A stretch of DNA of 46,620 nt. It comes from an uncultured Kiritimatiellota bacterium. Lineage in GTDB: Bacteria; Verrucomicrobiota; Kiritimatiellia; RFP12; UBA1067. This document shows, one piece after another, positions 33,445-41,223 of this stretch (positions within the stretch are counted from its first letter, which is position 1; each line of letters begins with the position of its first letter). Both the position numbers and the translations under genes were made by a program. Location: contig CAKURH010000017.1 of the NCBI GenBank assembly GCA_934675625.1, positions 1-46,620 on the forward strand, read 5' to 3'. Under the pieces are notes generated by a model, which was not told where the DNA came from, searched no databases, and was given only the letters and a program-made list of their open reading frames with translations.

Positions 33445-35061
33445 TCAGCGGCCGACGGCCGCACGGTAGCGGGCGATGAGCTGGTTCGTCGAGGCGTCGT
33501 GCTTCCCGGACGGCGCCTGCGCCGTGAGGTCGGAGAGGACGCCCTTCGCGAGCACCTTGCCGAGCTGCACGCCCCACTGGTCGAACGAGTAGATGTTCAG
33601 GATCACGCCCTGCACGAAGACCTTGTGTTCGTAGAGCGCGATGAGCGCGCCCAGCGTCTCGGGCGTCAGCTCGTCGCAGAGCAGCGTGTTCGTCGGACGG
33701 TTCCCCTCGAACGTCTTGAACGGCACGAGGTTCTCCGGCACGCCCTCCTCGCGGCACTGCTCGGCCGTCTTGCCGAACGCGAGCGCCTCGGTCTGGGCGA
33801 AGAGGTTCGCCATCAGCTTGTCGTGCAGGTCGCCGATCGGGTTGTGCGTCTTGCAGCAGCCGATGAAGTCGCACGGGATGAGGTGCGTGCCCTGGTGGAT
33901 GAGCTGGTAGAACGAGTGCTGGCCGTTCGTGCCCGGCTCGCCCCACTCGATCGGCCCCGTCTCGCGGTCGACGACGTTTCCGTCCTTGTCGACGCCCTTG
34001 CCGTTCGACTCCATGTCCATCTGCTGGAGATAGGCCGGGAAGCGCGCGAGGTACTGGTCATACGGGAGGCAGCAGTACGTCTCCGCGCCGTAGCCGTTCG
34101 AGTAGAGGATGCCGAGGAGCGCGAGGATGACGGGCATGTTCTTCTCGAGCTTCGCCGTGCGGAAGTGCTTGTCCATCTTCCAGTAGCCCTTCAGGAACTT
34201 CGCGTAGTTCGCGCGCCCGATCGCGATCATGAGCGAGAGGCCGATCGCCGAGGGCAGCGAGTAGCGGCCGCCCACCCAGTCCCAGAACGGGAACATGTTC
34301 GCGGGGCTGATGCCGAACGCGGCGACCTCCTTCGCCGCCGTCGAGAGCGCGACGAAATGCTTCGCGACGGCCGACGGGTCGCCGAGCGCCTTCACGAGCC
34401 AGTCCTTCGCGGCCTCGGCGTTGGACATCGTCTCCTGCGTCGTGAACGTCTTCGAGGCGACGATGAACAGCGTTTCGGCCGGCTTCACCTGGCGCAGCGT
34501 CTCGGCGAGGTGCGTCGAGTCGACGTTCGAGACGAAGAAGAACTTGAGCGTGCGCTTCGCGTAGGGCGTGAGCGCGAGGTTCGCCATGACGGGGCCGAGG
34601 TCCGAGCCGCCGATGCCGATGTTGACGACGTACTTGATGCGCTTGCCCGTGAAGCCGCGCCACTTGCCCTGGCGCACGAGGTCGGAGAAGTCGCCCATCT
34701 GCGCGAGCGTCGCGCGCACGTCGGGCATCACGTCCTTCCCGTCCACGAACACCTGCGCCTTCGGGTCGCAGTTGCGGAGCGCCGTGTGCAGCACCGCGCG
34801 GCCCTCGGTCGCGTTGATCTTCTCGCCCGTGAACATCCGCTCGATCTCGGCCTTGAGGTTCGACGCCTCGGCGAGCTTCACGAGCGCCTTCATCACGTCA
34901 CGGTCGATGCGGTTCTTCGAGTAGTCGAGGAACCAGCCCGCCGCCTCGAGGGAGAACGTCGCCGCGCGCGCGGGATCCTCCGCAAAGAGTGTCTTGATCG
35001 TCTTCTGGGACGAGTACGTCATCGCCTCGTCGAGATGCTGCCACTTGTCGGACATTTCCAT
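33445..35061 (-). CDS. pgi: Glucose-6-phosphate isomerase
   Basis: 538 residues from the ATG at 35061 (AGGAG six bases upstream); an upstream GTG at 35097 has no ribosome site. Signature stretches are VVNIGIGGSDLGPVMANLAL, DWVGGRYSLPSAIGLS and SFDQWGVQLGKVLAKG, with the active-site Glu in GTNGQHSFYQLIHQG nearby. It interconverts glucose-6-phosphate and fructose-6-phosphate in glycolysis. The TATAAT box at 35121-35126 lies inside the stop codon region of the upstream kinase gene. The downstream DppC-like permease follows after five bases, so the two are co-transcribed. Confidence 0.97.
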   Translation of the reverse strand: MEMSDKWQHLDEAMTYSSQKTIKTLFAEDPARAATFSLEAAGWFLDYSKNRIDRDVMKALVKLAEASNLKAEIERMFTGEKINATEGRAVLHTALRNCDPKAQVFVDGKDVMPDVRATLAQMGDFSDLVRQGKWRGFTGKRIKYVVNIGIGGSDLGPVMANLALTPYAKRTLKFFFVSNVDSTHLAETLRQVKPAETLFIVASKTFTTQETMSNAEAAKDWLVKALGDPSAVAKHFVALSTAAKEVAAFGISPANMFPFWDWVGGRYSLPSAIGLSLMIAIGRANYAKFLKGYWKMDKHFRTAKLEKNMPVILALLGILYSNGYGAETYCCLPYDQYLARFPAYLQQMDMESNGKGVDKDGNVVDRETGPIEWGEPGTNGQHSFYQLIHQGTHLIPCDFIGCCKTHNPIGDLHDKLMANLFAQTEALAFGKTAEQCREEGVPENLVPFKTFEGNRPTNTLLCDELTPETLGALIALYEHKVFVQGVILNIYSFDQWGVQLGKVLAKGVLSDLTAQAPSGKHDASTNQLIARYRAAVGR

Positions 35062-35120
35062 TTTCTTCTCCTGCCTGTTCAAACTGTTGACTGACACGGC
35101 GAACGCCGCCGTGGCCGCAT

Positions 35121-35129
35121 ATTATAGCA
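35121..35129 (-). promoter_or_regulatory. Extended -10 promoter of pgi, overlapping the upstream stop codon
   Basis: TGCTATAAT on the minus strand; its TAA is the stop codon of the sensor kinase gene (35122-35124). The leader to the pgi ATG would be about 53 bases. Confidence 0.5.
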
Positions 35130-36105
35130 AATCTGGCGTCGTGCGCACGGACACGGGCAGGCGGACGGTGAAGACGCTGCCGCGCCCCGGTTCGGACGCG
35201 ACGCGGATCGTGCCGCCGTAGGCGCCGACGATCGCCTGCGCAAGCGCGAGGCCCAGCCCGTTGCCGGACGCCGCCACGTTCTTACCGCGATAAAACTTCT
35301 CAAACAGGTGCGGCAGCGCCTCGGTGGGAATGCCGATGCCCGTGTCGGCGACCGTCAGCACCAGCGCCGCGCCGTCCTTGTGCAGCGCGACGGACACCTT
35401 TCCGCCGCGTGGCGTGTACTTGAAGGCGTTGTCCACGAGGTTGCCGACGACCTGCATCAGCTTGCCGCGATGCGCCTTGAGCCAGAGCGGCGCGACGGGA
35501 CGCGAGACGGACAGCTCAAGCCCCGCGCCCTCGGCGACGGGGCGGTACAGGTCCTCGACCTCCTGCACGAGCTGGCAGACGTTGACGGACGCGTCGCGCG
35601 TCGCCCCGGCGCGCTCGAGCCGGGCGATCTCCAGCAGGGCGTTGATGAGCGACAGCATCGCCTCCACGTCGGCGGCGACGTCCGCCGCGAACGCGGCCTC
35701 CGGCCCGTCGTCCGCAACCGCCATCTCGCACCGCAGACGGAGGCGCGTGAGCGGGGCCTTCAGGTCGTGGGCGATGGCGTCCGCCGACCGCGAGAGGTTC
35801 TCCATCGCCTCGTCCGCCGCGCGCGTGATGAACGGCGCGAAGACGTAGCCGGCCAGCGCCGCGCACACCACCAGCACGAGCCACGCGCCGAACAGGAGCT
35901 GTCCGACCTGCGCGACGTGGTAGTCCACGAAGGCCGGCTCGCCGGCCGCCGCCGGGAACAGCTCGCAGATGTGATGCGCCGCGCCGTGCACCTCGACGGC
36001 GTAGACGCCGAGGCAGACGACGCCCGACACGAGCGCGACGCAGAGCGTGAAGATCGCCGCGAGGCGGAAGCGCACGCGCCGAAACCAGCCGTCAGTCAAT
36101 CGCAT
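35122..36105 (-). CDS. Membrane sensor histidine kinase (OmpR-type pair)
   Basis: 327 residues from the ATG at 36105, overlapping the response-regulator stop by 14 bases. Two membrane helices (about 14-38 and 68-90) flank a short periplasmic loop of some 30 residues. H box AIAHDLKAPLTRLRLR (His near 114), N box VVGNLVDNAFKYTP, G1 VADTGIGIP, F box LFEKFYRG and G2 GNGLGLALAQAIV follow. The typical HAMP segment is short (PFITRAADEAMENLSRSADA). It phosphorylates the regulator encoded just upstream. The small sensor loop suggests that it senses the membrane or a partner such as the co-encoded outer-membrane protein; the last part is inference. Confidence 0.9.
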   Translation of the reverse strand: MRLTDGWFRRVRFRLAAIFTLCVALVSGVVCLGVYAVEVHGAAHHICELFPAAAGEPAFVDYHVAQVGQLLFGAWLVLVVCAALAGYVFAPFITRAADEAMENLSRSADAIAHDLKAPLTRLRLRCEMAVADDGPEAAFAADVAADVEAMLSLINALLEIARLERAGATRDASVNVCQLVQEVEDLYRPVAEGAGLELSVSRPVAPLWLKAHRGKLMQVVGNLVDNAFKYTPRGGKVSVALHKDGAALVLTVADTGIGIPTEALPHLFEKFYRGKNVAASGNGLGLALAQAIVGAYGGTIRVASEPGRGSVFTVRLPVSVRTTPDLL

Positions 36106-36763
36106 AGCCGAATCCCTTGACCGTCCGGATGAACGGCTGGCCGTCGGCGCGCACACCGAGCTTGGCGCGGAGACGGCTCACGCGCGTCTCGACGACGTTC
36201 GTGTGCGGATCGAACGAGTAGTCCCAGACGTGCTCCAGGATCGTCATGCGCGGCACGACGCGCCCCCGGTTGCGCATCAGGTACTCGACGAGCTTCATCT
36301 CCAGCGGCTGAAGCTCGACCGGCTCGCCGCGCACCGTGAGCCGCCGCGTCAGGAGGTCGAGCCGCAGCTCGCCGACGACGAGCGCGGACGGGTCGCTCCG
36401 CCCCGACGCGCGGCGCAGGACGGCCTGCAGGCGCGCGAGCAGTTCCGAGACCGAGAACGGCTTGGCGAGATAGTCGTCGGCGCCGATCTCCAGCCCGCGA
36501 ATCCGGTCCGTCACCGCGCCCTTCGCCGAGAGGACGATGATGGGCACGTTCAGCCCCGCCGCGCGCACCGCGCGCACGAACGCGAAGCCGTCCATCTTCG
36601 GCATCATCACGTCCGTGAGGACGGCATCGAAGGCGTTGCCCTTGAGCCAGAGTAGCCCCTCTTCGCCGTCGGCGGCGAGGACGGTCGCGAAGCCGCTCTC
36701 ACCCAGGGCCTTCGCGACCATCTCCGCCAGCGCGCGGTCGTCTTCGACGATCAGGACGTTCAT
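36092..36763 (-). CDS. OmpR-family response regulator
   Basis: 223 residues. The receiver domain has the acidic pair in IVEDDRALAE, phospho-acceptor Asp51 in VLTDVMMPKMDG, Ser/Thr in IIVLSAKG and Lys in YLAKPFS. The C-terminal winged helix contains VELQPLEMKLVEYLMRNRGR and NVVETRVSRLRAKLG. It is a DNA-binding transcription factor controlled by the adjacent kinase. It starts eight bases after the outer-membrane protein gene, so it is in the same operon. Confidence 0.95.
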   Translation of the reverse strand: MNVLIVEDDRALAEMVAKALGESGFATVLAADGEEGLLWLKGNAFDAVLTDVMMPKMDGFAFVRAVRAAGLNVPIIVLSAKGAVTDRIRGLEIGADDYLAKPFSVSELLARLQAVLRRASGRSDPSALVVGELRLDLLTRRLTVRGEPVELQPLEMKLVEYLMRNRGRVVPRMTILEHVWDYSFDPHTNVVETRVSRLRAKLGVRADGQPFIRTVKGFGYAID

Positions 36764-36771
36764 CGTCCCGG

Positions 36772-37719
36772 TCAGTAGGAGAGCTTGAGCGAGAGGCCGC
36801 CCCAGAGGAGGTCGCGCGGATAGCTGTCCGACCCGTACCAGGCATCCGACCCCAGCGTGTGGGTCGCCTCGCGCAGATCGCCGTTGAGGATGCCCGTATA
36901 GGCGATCGTCGCGCCGACCTGCAACCAGTCCGTGATGGCGTACGTCAGGTAGACCTTCACCGTCGTGCCGCCGATGCCGCCCTTCGGGCCGTCCGTCAGC
37001 CAGTCGTCCTCGACAGGGTCATAGACGGGATCGACGTCGCCGTAGAGGAACGAGAGGTAGCGGCCGTCGCCGAAATTGACGTTCCAGTCGGCGCCGAGCG
37101 TCAGCGCGTCGGACAGCGCGACCTCCTTCGTGAAGCCGATCTCGTAGTGCATCGCCTTCAGGTAGTCGCCAAAGTCGCCGTACATGTAGCTCGCCTGTCC
37201 GTAGACGTCCACGAACGGATTCGCCAGCGTCGCCTTCGCGTAGACTTCGCGCGTGTCCGGGCTGCCGTCCCGCTCGTCCGCCCGCACGCCCTGGTAGGCG
37301 TACCAGTCGTGCCCGACTTCGAGGTCAAGCGACCAGTCCTCGTCTTCACTCGCCCAGGCCGTCACGCCAAGATGCACATTGTAGTCGGTCTCGTCCAGCC
37401 CGTGGCGGTAGACGTCGCGGCGGCGGTCGGTGAGGCCGTAGTTCTGCCAGATCGAGAAGCCGACCCAGAACGGATCGAGCGCCGTCAAGTCGGCCCAGAC
37501 GCACGGCTGCATCACCAGCTCGTCAGTCTGCACGGCGTTGCGCCAGACGTAGGCGCTCAGGAAGTCGAAGTCGAAGCCCGCCTCAAACAGCGGCGTCGCC
37601 TCTTCCTCGGCCGCTTCGGCCGCCGCCTTGTCGGCAGTCTCGGAAACATCCTCCGCCGCAACGGCGGAGAGCGAAACGGCGCAAACGGGCGCCGCGACAA
37701 CCTTGATCAACTTATTCAT
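36772..37719 (-). CDS. Outer-membrane beta-barrel protein
   Basis: 315 residues. A signal peptide (MNKLIKVVAAPVCAVSLSAV, ending AAA/AE) is followed by an Ala/Glu-rich linker and alternating amphipathic strands rich in Tyr and Trp (FDFDFLSAYVWRN, LEVGHDWYAYQGV, KVYLTYAITDWLQVGATIAY). The chain ends GLSLKLSY with a C-terminal aromatic residue, as recognised by BAM. It resembles TorF-like/Gcw_chp putative porins; the substrate is unknown. It leads an operon with an OmpR-type two-component pair, from a promoter at 37795-37824. The leader has a GCCCC-ACAC-GGGGC hairpin at 37769-37782. Confidence 0.75.
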   Translation of the reverse strand: MNKLIKVVAAPVCAVSLSAVAAEDVSETADKAAAEAAEEEATPLFEAGFDFDFLSAYVWRNAVQTDELVMQPCVWADLTALDPFWVGFSIWQNYGLTDRRRDVYRHGLDETDYNVHLGVTAWASEDEDWSLDLEVGHDWYAYQGVRADERDGSPDTREVYAKATLANPFVDVYGQASYMYGDFGDYLKAMHYEIGFTKEVALSDALTLGADWNVNFGDGRYLSFLYGDVDPVYDPVEDDWLTDGPKGGIGGTTVKVYLTYAITDWLQVGATIAYTGILNGDLREATHTLGSDAWYGSDSYPRDLLWGGLSLKLSY

Positions 37720-37794
37720 AGGGTTCCTTTCGTTTTATCACCCCAGGTGAACGTCAATGCCAGTCATCGCCCCACACGGGGCAAAACGGCGCGA

Positions 37795-37824
37795 AGTATA
37801 CCATATTGCGCAGTCCCGTTTCAA
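37795..37824 (-). promoter_or_regulatory. Promoter TTGAAA-18-TATACT, extended -10, for the OMP/two-component operon
   Basis: The -35 box is 37819-37824 and the -10 box 37795-37800 on the minus strand, with TGG just upstream of the -10. The leader to the ATG at 37719 is about 68 bases and contains a 5-bp GC hairpin at 37769-37782. Confidence 0.55.
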
Positions 37825-37856
37825 CCCGGAAAACGGTCTTGAAATTTCAGAACGCG

Positions 37857-40800
37857 TCACCCGCCGGGCGGTAGGGCAGCCCTTGCCACGGGTCTCTTTG
37901 ACATGAGATCGTCGATGAGGCGCGCGATTTCGGCCTTGGGCGTCTTCTCGATGAGGACGCGGTGATTGCCGCTCGCGCTCTTCGTCCAGCGGTTGCGGCC
38001 CTTCTCGTCGATGATCTCGAACGTGCCGCGCGCACTGCCGAAAAGAGGTTCGACACCGCACACGGCGGCCAACACGGTGATCTGGTCCCACGCCGGGTGG
38101 CCCGTCTCAGCCTCCCCGTAGTCGCGCAGCGCGCGCCGGAAGACGTCACGCACCGGATTGACGGCCTCGCCACGCTTCGAGACGGGCACGCCGCACTTCA
38201 CGGCGAAGCCGTAGGTGACGTCAAGGAAATAGACGGGCGTGGGCCATTCGGCGAAGACGATCTTCGAGGACGCGCCGTCCGCGCCCGAATTGTACTCGAA
38301 GCCGTCCGGATGCTTGCACGCCATCGCGTACCAGGCCTTGACCTTCTTCGCGACGAGCGCCCGGCCGTCCAGCGGCGAAAAGGCGTCCGCCTTCGTCTCC
38401 AAAAGGCGGCGGAGGTTCGTGGTGAAGCCGACCGTGACGACCGTCACGCTCCCGTCCGGCGCGGCGGACAGAAGGCGGCGGTAGACCTCGTTCGCATCCG
38501 GCGCCGCATCGCCCGTCGGGAAGCGCAGTTCCGGATGGGCGGCCACCGTCTCCGCATAGATTTTGTAAGAGGCGTTCTTCAGGGCGTCCGGGTCAACGTC
38601 AGGGCCCAGCCCCAGTCCGCGCGGCGCGCCGATGGGCAGGTCTCCGCGTCCGTAAAAGCCATTGATCAGCTCGACCATGCCCGTGGACGGCGCCTTGCGC
38701 GTCGAGACGACGGTGCCGAGGATCTCGCACGCCCCGGCATCCGCAAGCGCGTGCAGCACGGCGAGCGCGCCCACGTCATCGAAATCCGTGTACATGTCGG
38801 TGTCGAAGATGATCTTCGGGACGTCCTCGCCTTTGGTGCGCGCCCCCGAACGCGGCAGGGAGTCCGCCTGCGCCGTCCGCAGTTCATGCCGGCCCGCCGG
38901 GAGGAGGCGCCCGTCGCAGCGCAGGCGGCAGCCCGCGGGAACCGTCACCGTGACGGCCTCCGGCGTCTCCTCGACGTCCAGCGCGCCCCACGGCGTCGCC
39001 AGGCGCGCCGACACCTGCGCGGGCCGCCCCGCGAACGGACGCAGCTCGAACGTCATCACGCCGTCCTCGCGCTTCGGCCAGGAGACGCCGGCGATCGCGC
39101 GGTAGAAGAACGGAAGCGAAGCGGACTGCGCATACTGGTTGTGGCCGTTCATCTCCCGCGTGATGATGTTCTCCCAGCGCTCCCAGAGCGTCGTCGCGCC
39201 CTGTGCGAGCATGAAGCCCCAGCTGGGGTAGGTCCGCTTGCGGAACGCCGCGAGGATCAGGTCTCGGCGCCCGTTCTCCAGCAGCGTCTCCAGAATGACC
39301 GGCATCGACGTGTAGCCGCCCGTCAGCGTCACCTCGCCGCGCGCCTTCTCGATGCGCTGGACGAGATTGGAGAAGACGCGGGCCTCGAAGCCGGCGGGCA
39401 CCAGCCCGAAGTGCAGCGGGAGCGCGAGCGACGCCTGGCTCTGGTGCGGGAATCCGTACAGCGCGGCTTTCGGCTTCCAGTAGCGCCGGTTGTACGCCTC
39501 GGCCGTCGCATGGGCCTTCGCCGTCGCCAGCTCCGCCTCGCGCGGCTCGCCGGCCGCCGTCGCGAGCGCGGCGTAGGTCTGGCTCATCAGCAGCCAGTAG
39601 ACCTGCTCGATCTGGTCGATGTCGGAATGCTCGGCGGCCAGCCAGTCCCCGTAGTAGGCGTCGGCGTAGCGGAGAAGCGCCCCCTGCTCGAACTTCAGGA
39701 GCGCGTGGTAATGACGCCGGAGCGCGGGGAAGGCCGCCGCGAGCGCATCACGATCCTCGTAGTAGTCGAGCAGCTTCTTCACGACGGAGAACGGCGCGTA
39801 GAACATCGGCAGGGACGACCCGACGGAGATGCCCGGCGCCTGTCCGTAGAGGAAGAGCCCCGAATCCTTCATCTGCGTGTCGAGGATGTCGCGCAGCCAC
39901 TTGCGGAGGAAGGCGTGCGCGTCGCGCTCGTAGATCAGCGCCTCCATCGCGAAGTTGCCGCCGCCCAGCCAGCCGAGCCGCTCGTCGCGCTGGGGGCAGT
40001 CGACGGGCTTGTCGTGCAGGTTCGCCCCCTGCGTGCGGACCATCGCCTCGTACAGCTCCTGGACAAGCGGGTCGCTGCAGCGGAAGAACGAGTCGCGCCG
40101 GACGTCCGAGCCCGTCAGCGCGCGGAAGATCTCGTCCTTCGACGGCGGCCGCCCGAAGGGCCACCCCTCGACCTGCACGTAGCGGAAGCCATGGAAGGTC
40201 AGCGGCGGCGTCCAGCGGTTCTCGCCCTTCTTCGTGATGTAGACGTCGCGCGACTTCGCCGAGCGCATCGGGTCGAGGTTGGCCGTTCCGTCGTCCTTGA
40301 GGATCTCGGCGCACGACAGCACGAGACGCACGCCCTCCGGCATGTCCGAGAGCGCCAGCTTCTCGACCCCCGCGCCGTTCGTCCCGAAGTCGAGCACCCA
40401 GGTTCCGGGCGCCGGACTCGAGGCCGCGACGTAGCGCTCGACCGCGAGCTCGCGGATGAAGGGGCCGAGCGGCGGCGAGACGACGACATCGTCCGCCTCC
40501 ACATGGACGGGCAGCCAGTCGCGCGGCTCGCGGCCTTCAAGGCGCGCGTCGTAGACGCAGCCGTTGTAGATTCCCGCCTCCCGGATGGGCGACGTCCGCG
40601 TACACCTCTCGCTCCCGTCGGTCAGGATCGTCTCCCGCGCGCCGTCGGCGTATTCGAGGTCGAGCTGCGCGGAGACGTAGGCGATGCGCTTCGCCATCGA
40701 CCCGTTGTGGTAGCGCTTCGCGTACATCCAGCCGAGCGAGAGGTCGAAGTCCAGCCGGTTCTCGCCCGTCCGCAGGAGGCCCGCCACCTCGCGCGCATCG

Positions 40801-41129
40801 AACTCGGTGCGAACCGTCTGCTCCGTGTCCGTCGGCAGGAAGAGCCGGTCGGGCGCCGCGTTGCGCCCGTTGACGCGCACGAGATACGCGCCCATGCCCG
40901 TCGTGACGAGCGTGGCGCGCGTCAGGCCCTCGCGCACGTCGAACGTCTTGCGGATGTGCGAGACGCCGTCGCGCCAGAGCTCGCGCGGCTCGCCGGAAAT
41001 GCGCTTCGCCGTCCAGGGCCGCTGCGCGGCAAGTTCCGACGGCGCGGCCGCCGGAGCCGTCCCGGCGGCCGCGCACATCGCGCCGAACGCCCACACGCCC
41101 GCACACCAAGCTTTCATGCTGTTCTTCAT
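37857..41129 (-). CDS. GH78 alpha-L-rhamnosidase fused to a nucleoside-hydrolase-like domain
   Basis: 1090 residues with a signal peptide (CAGVWAFGAMCAAAG region). GH78 marks: RMSGE-like RISGEPRELWRDGVSHIRKT, TFHGFRYVQVEGWPFG, DCPQRDERLGWLGGGNF (catalytic acid region) and FMLAQGATTLWERWE (general-base Glu region). The usual GH78 'GWTGDA' reads GWLGGGN, so a commonly conserved Asp is missing. From about residue 770, KIIFDTDMYTDFDDVGALAV begins a nucleoside-hydrolase-like domain (Asp cluster that binds calcium in inosine-uridine hydrolases) running to the C-terminus. The two domains are joined by a short linker. A TATACT box ends seven bases before the ATG, predicting leaderless translation. 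Two separate proteins merged by error is unlikely, as the frame is continuous. Confidence 0.8.
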   Translation of the reverse strand: MKNSMKAWCAGVWAFGAMCAAAGTAPAAAPSELAAQRPWTAKRISGEPRELWRDGVSHIRKTFDVREGLTRATLVTTGMGAYLVRVNGRNAAPDRLFLPTDTEQTVRTEFDAREVAGLLRTGENRLDFDLSLGWMYAKRYHNGSMAKRIAYVSAQLDLEYADGARETILTDGSERCTRTSPIREAGIYNGCVYDARLEGREPRDWLPVHVEADDVVVSPPLGPFIRELAVERYVAASSPAPGTWVLDFGTNGAGVEKLALSDMPEGVRLVLSCAEILKDDGTANLDPMRSAKSRDVYITKKGENRWTPPLTFHGFRYVQVEGWPFGRPPSKDEIFRALTGSDVRRDSFFRCSDPLVQELYEAMVRTQGANLHDKPVDCPQRDERLGWLGGGNFAMEALIYERDAHAFLRKWLRDILDTQMKDSGLFLYGQAPGISVGSSLPMFYAPFSVVKKLLDYYEDRDALAAAFPALRRHYHALLKFEQGALLRYADAYYGDWLAAEHSDIDQIEQVYWLLMSQTYAALATAAGEPREAELATAKAHATAEAYNRRYWKPKAALYGFPHQSQASLALPLHFGLVPAGFEARVFSNLVQRIEKARGEVTLTGGYTSMPVILETLLENGRRDLILAAFRKRTYPSWGFMLAQGATTLWERWENIITREMNGHNQYAQSASLPFFYRAIAGVSWPKREDGVMTFELRPFAGRPAQVSARLATPWGALDVEETPEAVTVTVPAGCRLRCDGRLLPAGRHELRTAQADSLPRSGARTKGEDVPKIIFDTDMYTDFDDVGALAVLHALADAGACEILGTVVSTRKAPSTGMVELINGFYGRGDLPIGAPRGLGLGPDVDPDALKNASYKIYAETVAAHPELRFPTGDAAPDANEVYRRLLSAAPDGSVTVVTVGFTTNLRRLLETKADAFSPLDGRALVAKKVKAWYAMACKHPDGFEYNSGADGASSKIVFAEWPTPVYFLDVTYGFAVKCGVPVSKRGEAVNPVRDVFRRALRDYGEAETGHPAWDQITVLAAVCGVEPLFGSARGTFEIIDEKGRNRWTKSASGNHRVLIEKTPKAEIARLIDDLMSKRPVARAALPPGG

Positions 41130-41136
41130 GTGCGCC

Positions 41137-41166
41137 AGTATAGCACACGCCCGTCCGCCCCTTCAA
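41137..41166 (-). promoter_or_regulatory. Promoter TTGAAG-18-TATACT of the GH78 fusion gene (leaderless)
   Basis: The -35 box is 41161-41166 and the -10 box 41137-41142 on the minus strand, preceded by TGC. Only seven bases separate the -10 from the ATG at 41129, so transcription should start at or next to the A of the ATG. A second in-frame ATG (41117) is the alternative start. Confidence 0.5.
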
Positions 41167-41205
41167 CCTCTACGAAAGGAGAGGAAGTCCGCGCACGGGC
41201 AAATA

Positions 41206-41214
41206 TGCTATAAT
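41206..41214 (+). promoter_or_regulatory. Extended -10 promoter of the NarL-type kinase gene (near-leaderless)
   Basis: TGCTATAAT on the plus strand with nine bases to the ATG at 41224. It lies in a 94-base divergent gap with the GH78 promoter on the other strand. Confidence 0.5.
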
Positions 41215-41223
41215 CAACGCGCC

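Noticed and set aside
37962..41213. 1083-codon plus-strand frame opposite the GH78 fusion
   Set aside because: Antisense shadow; the minus-strand protein has clear GH78 and nucleoside-hydrolase motifs and a signal peptide.
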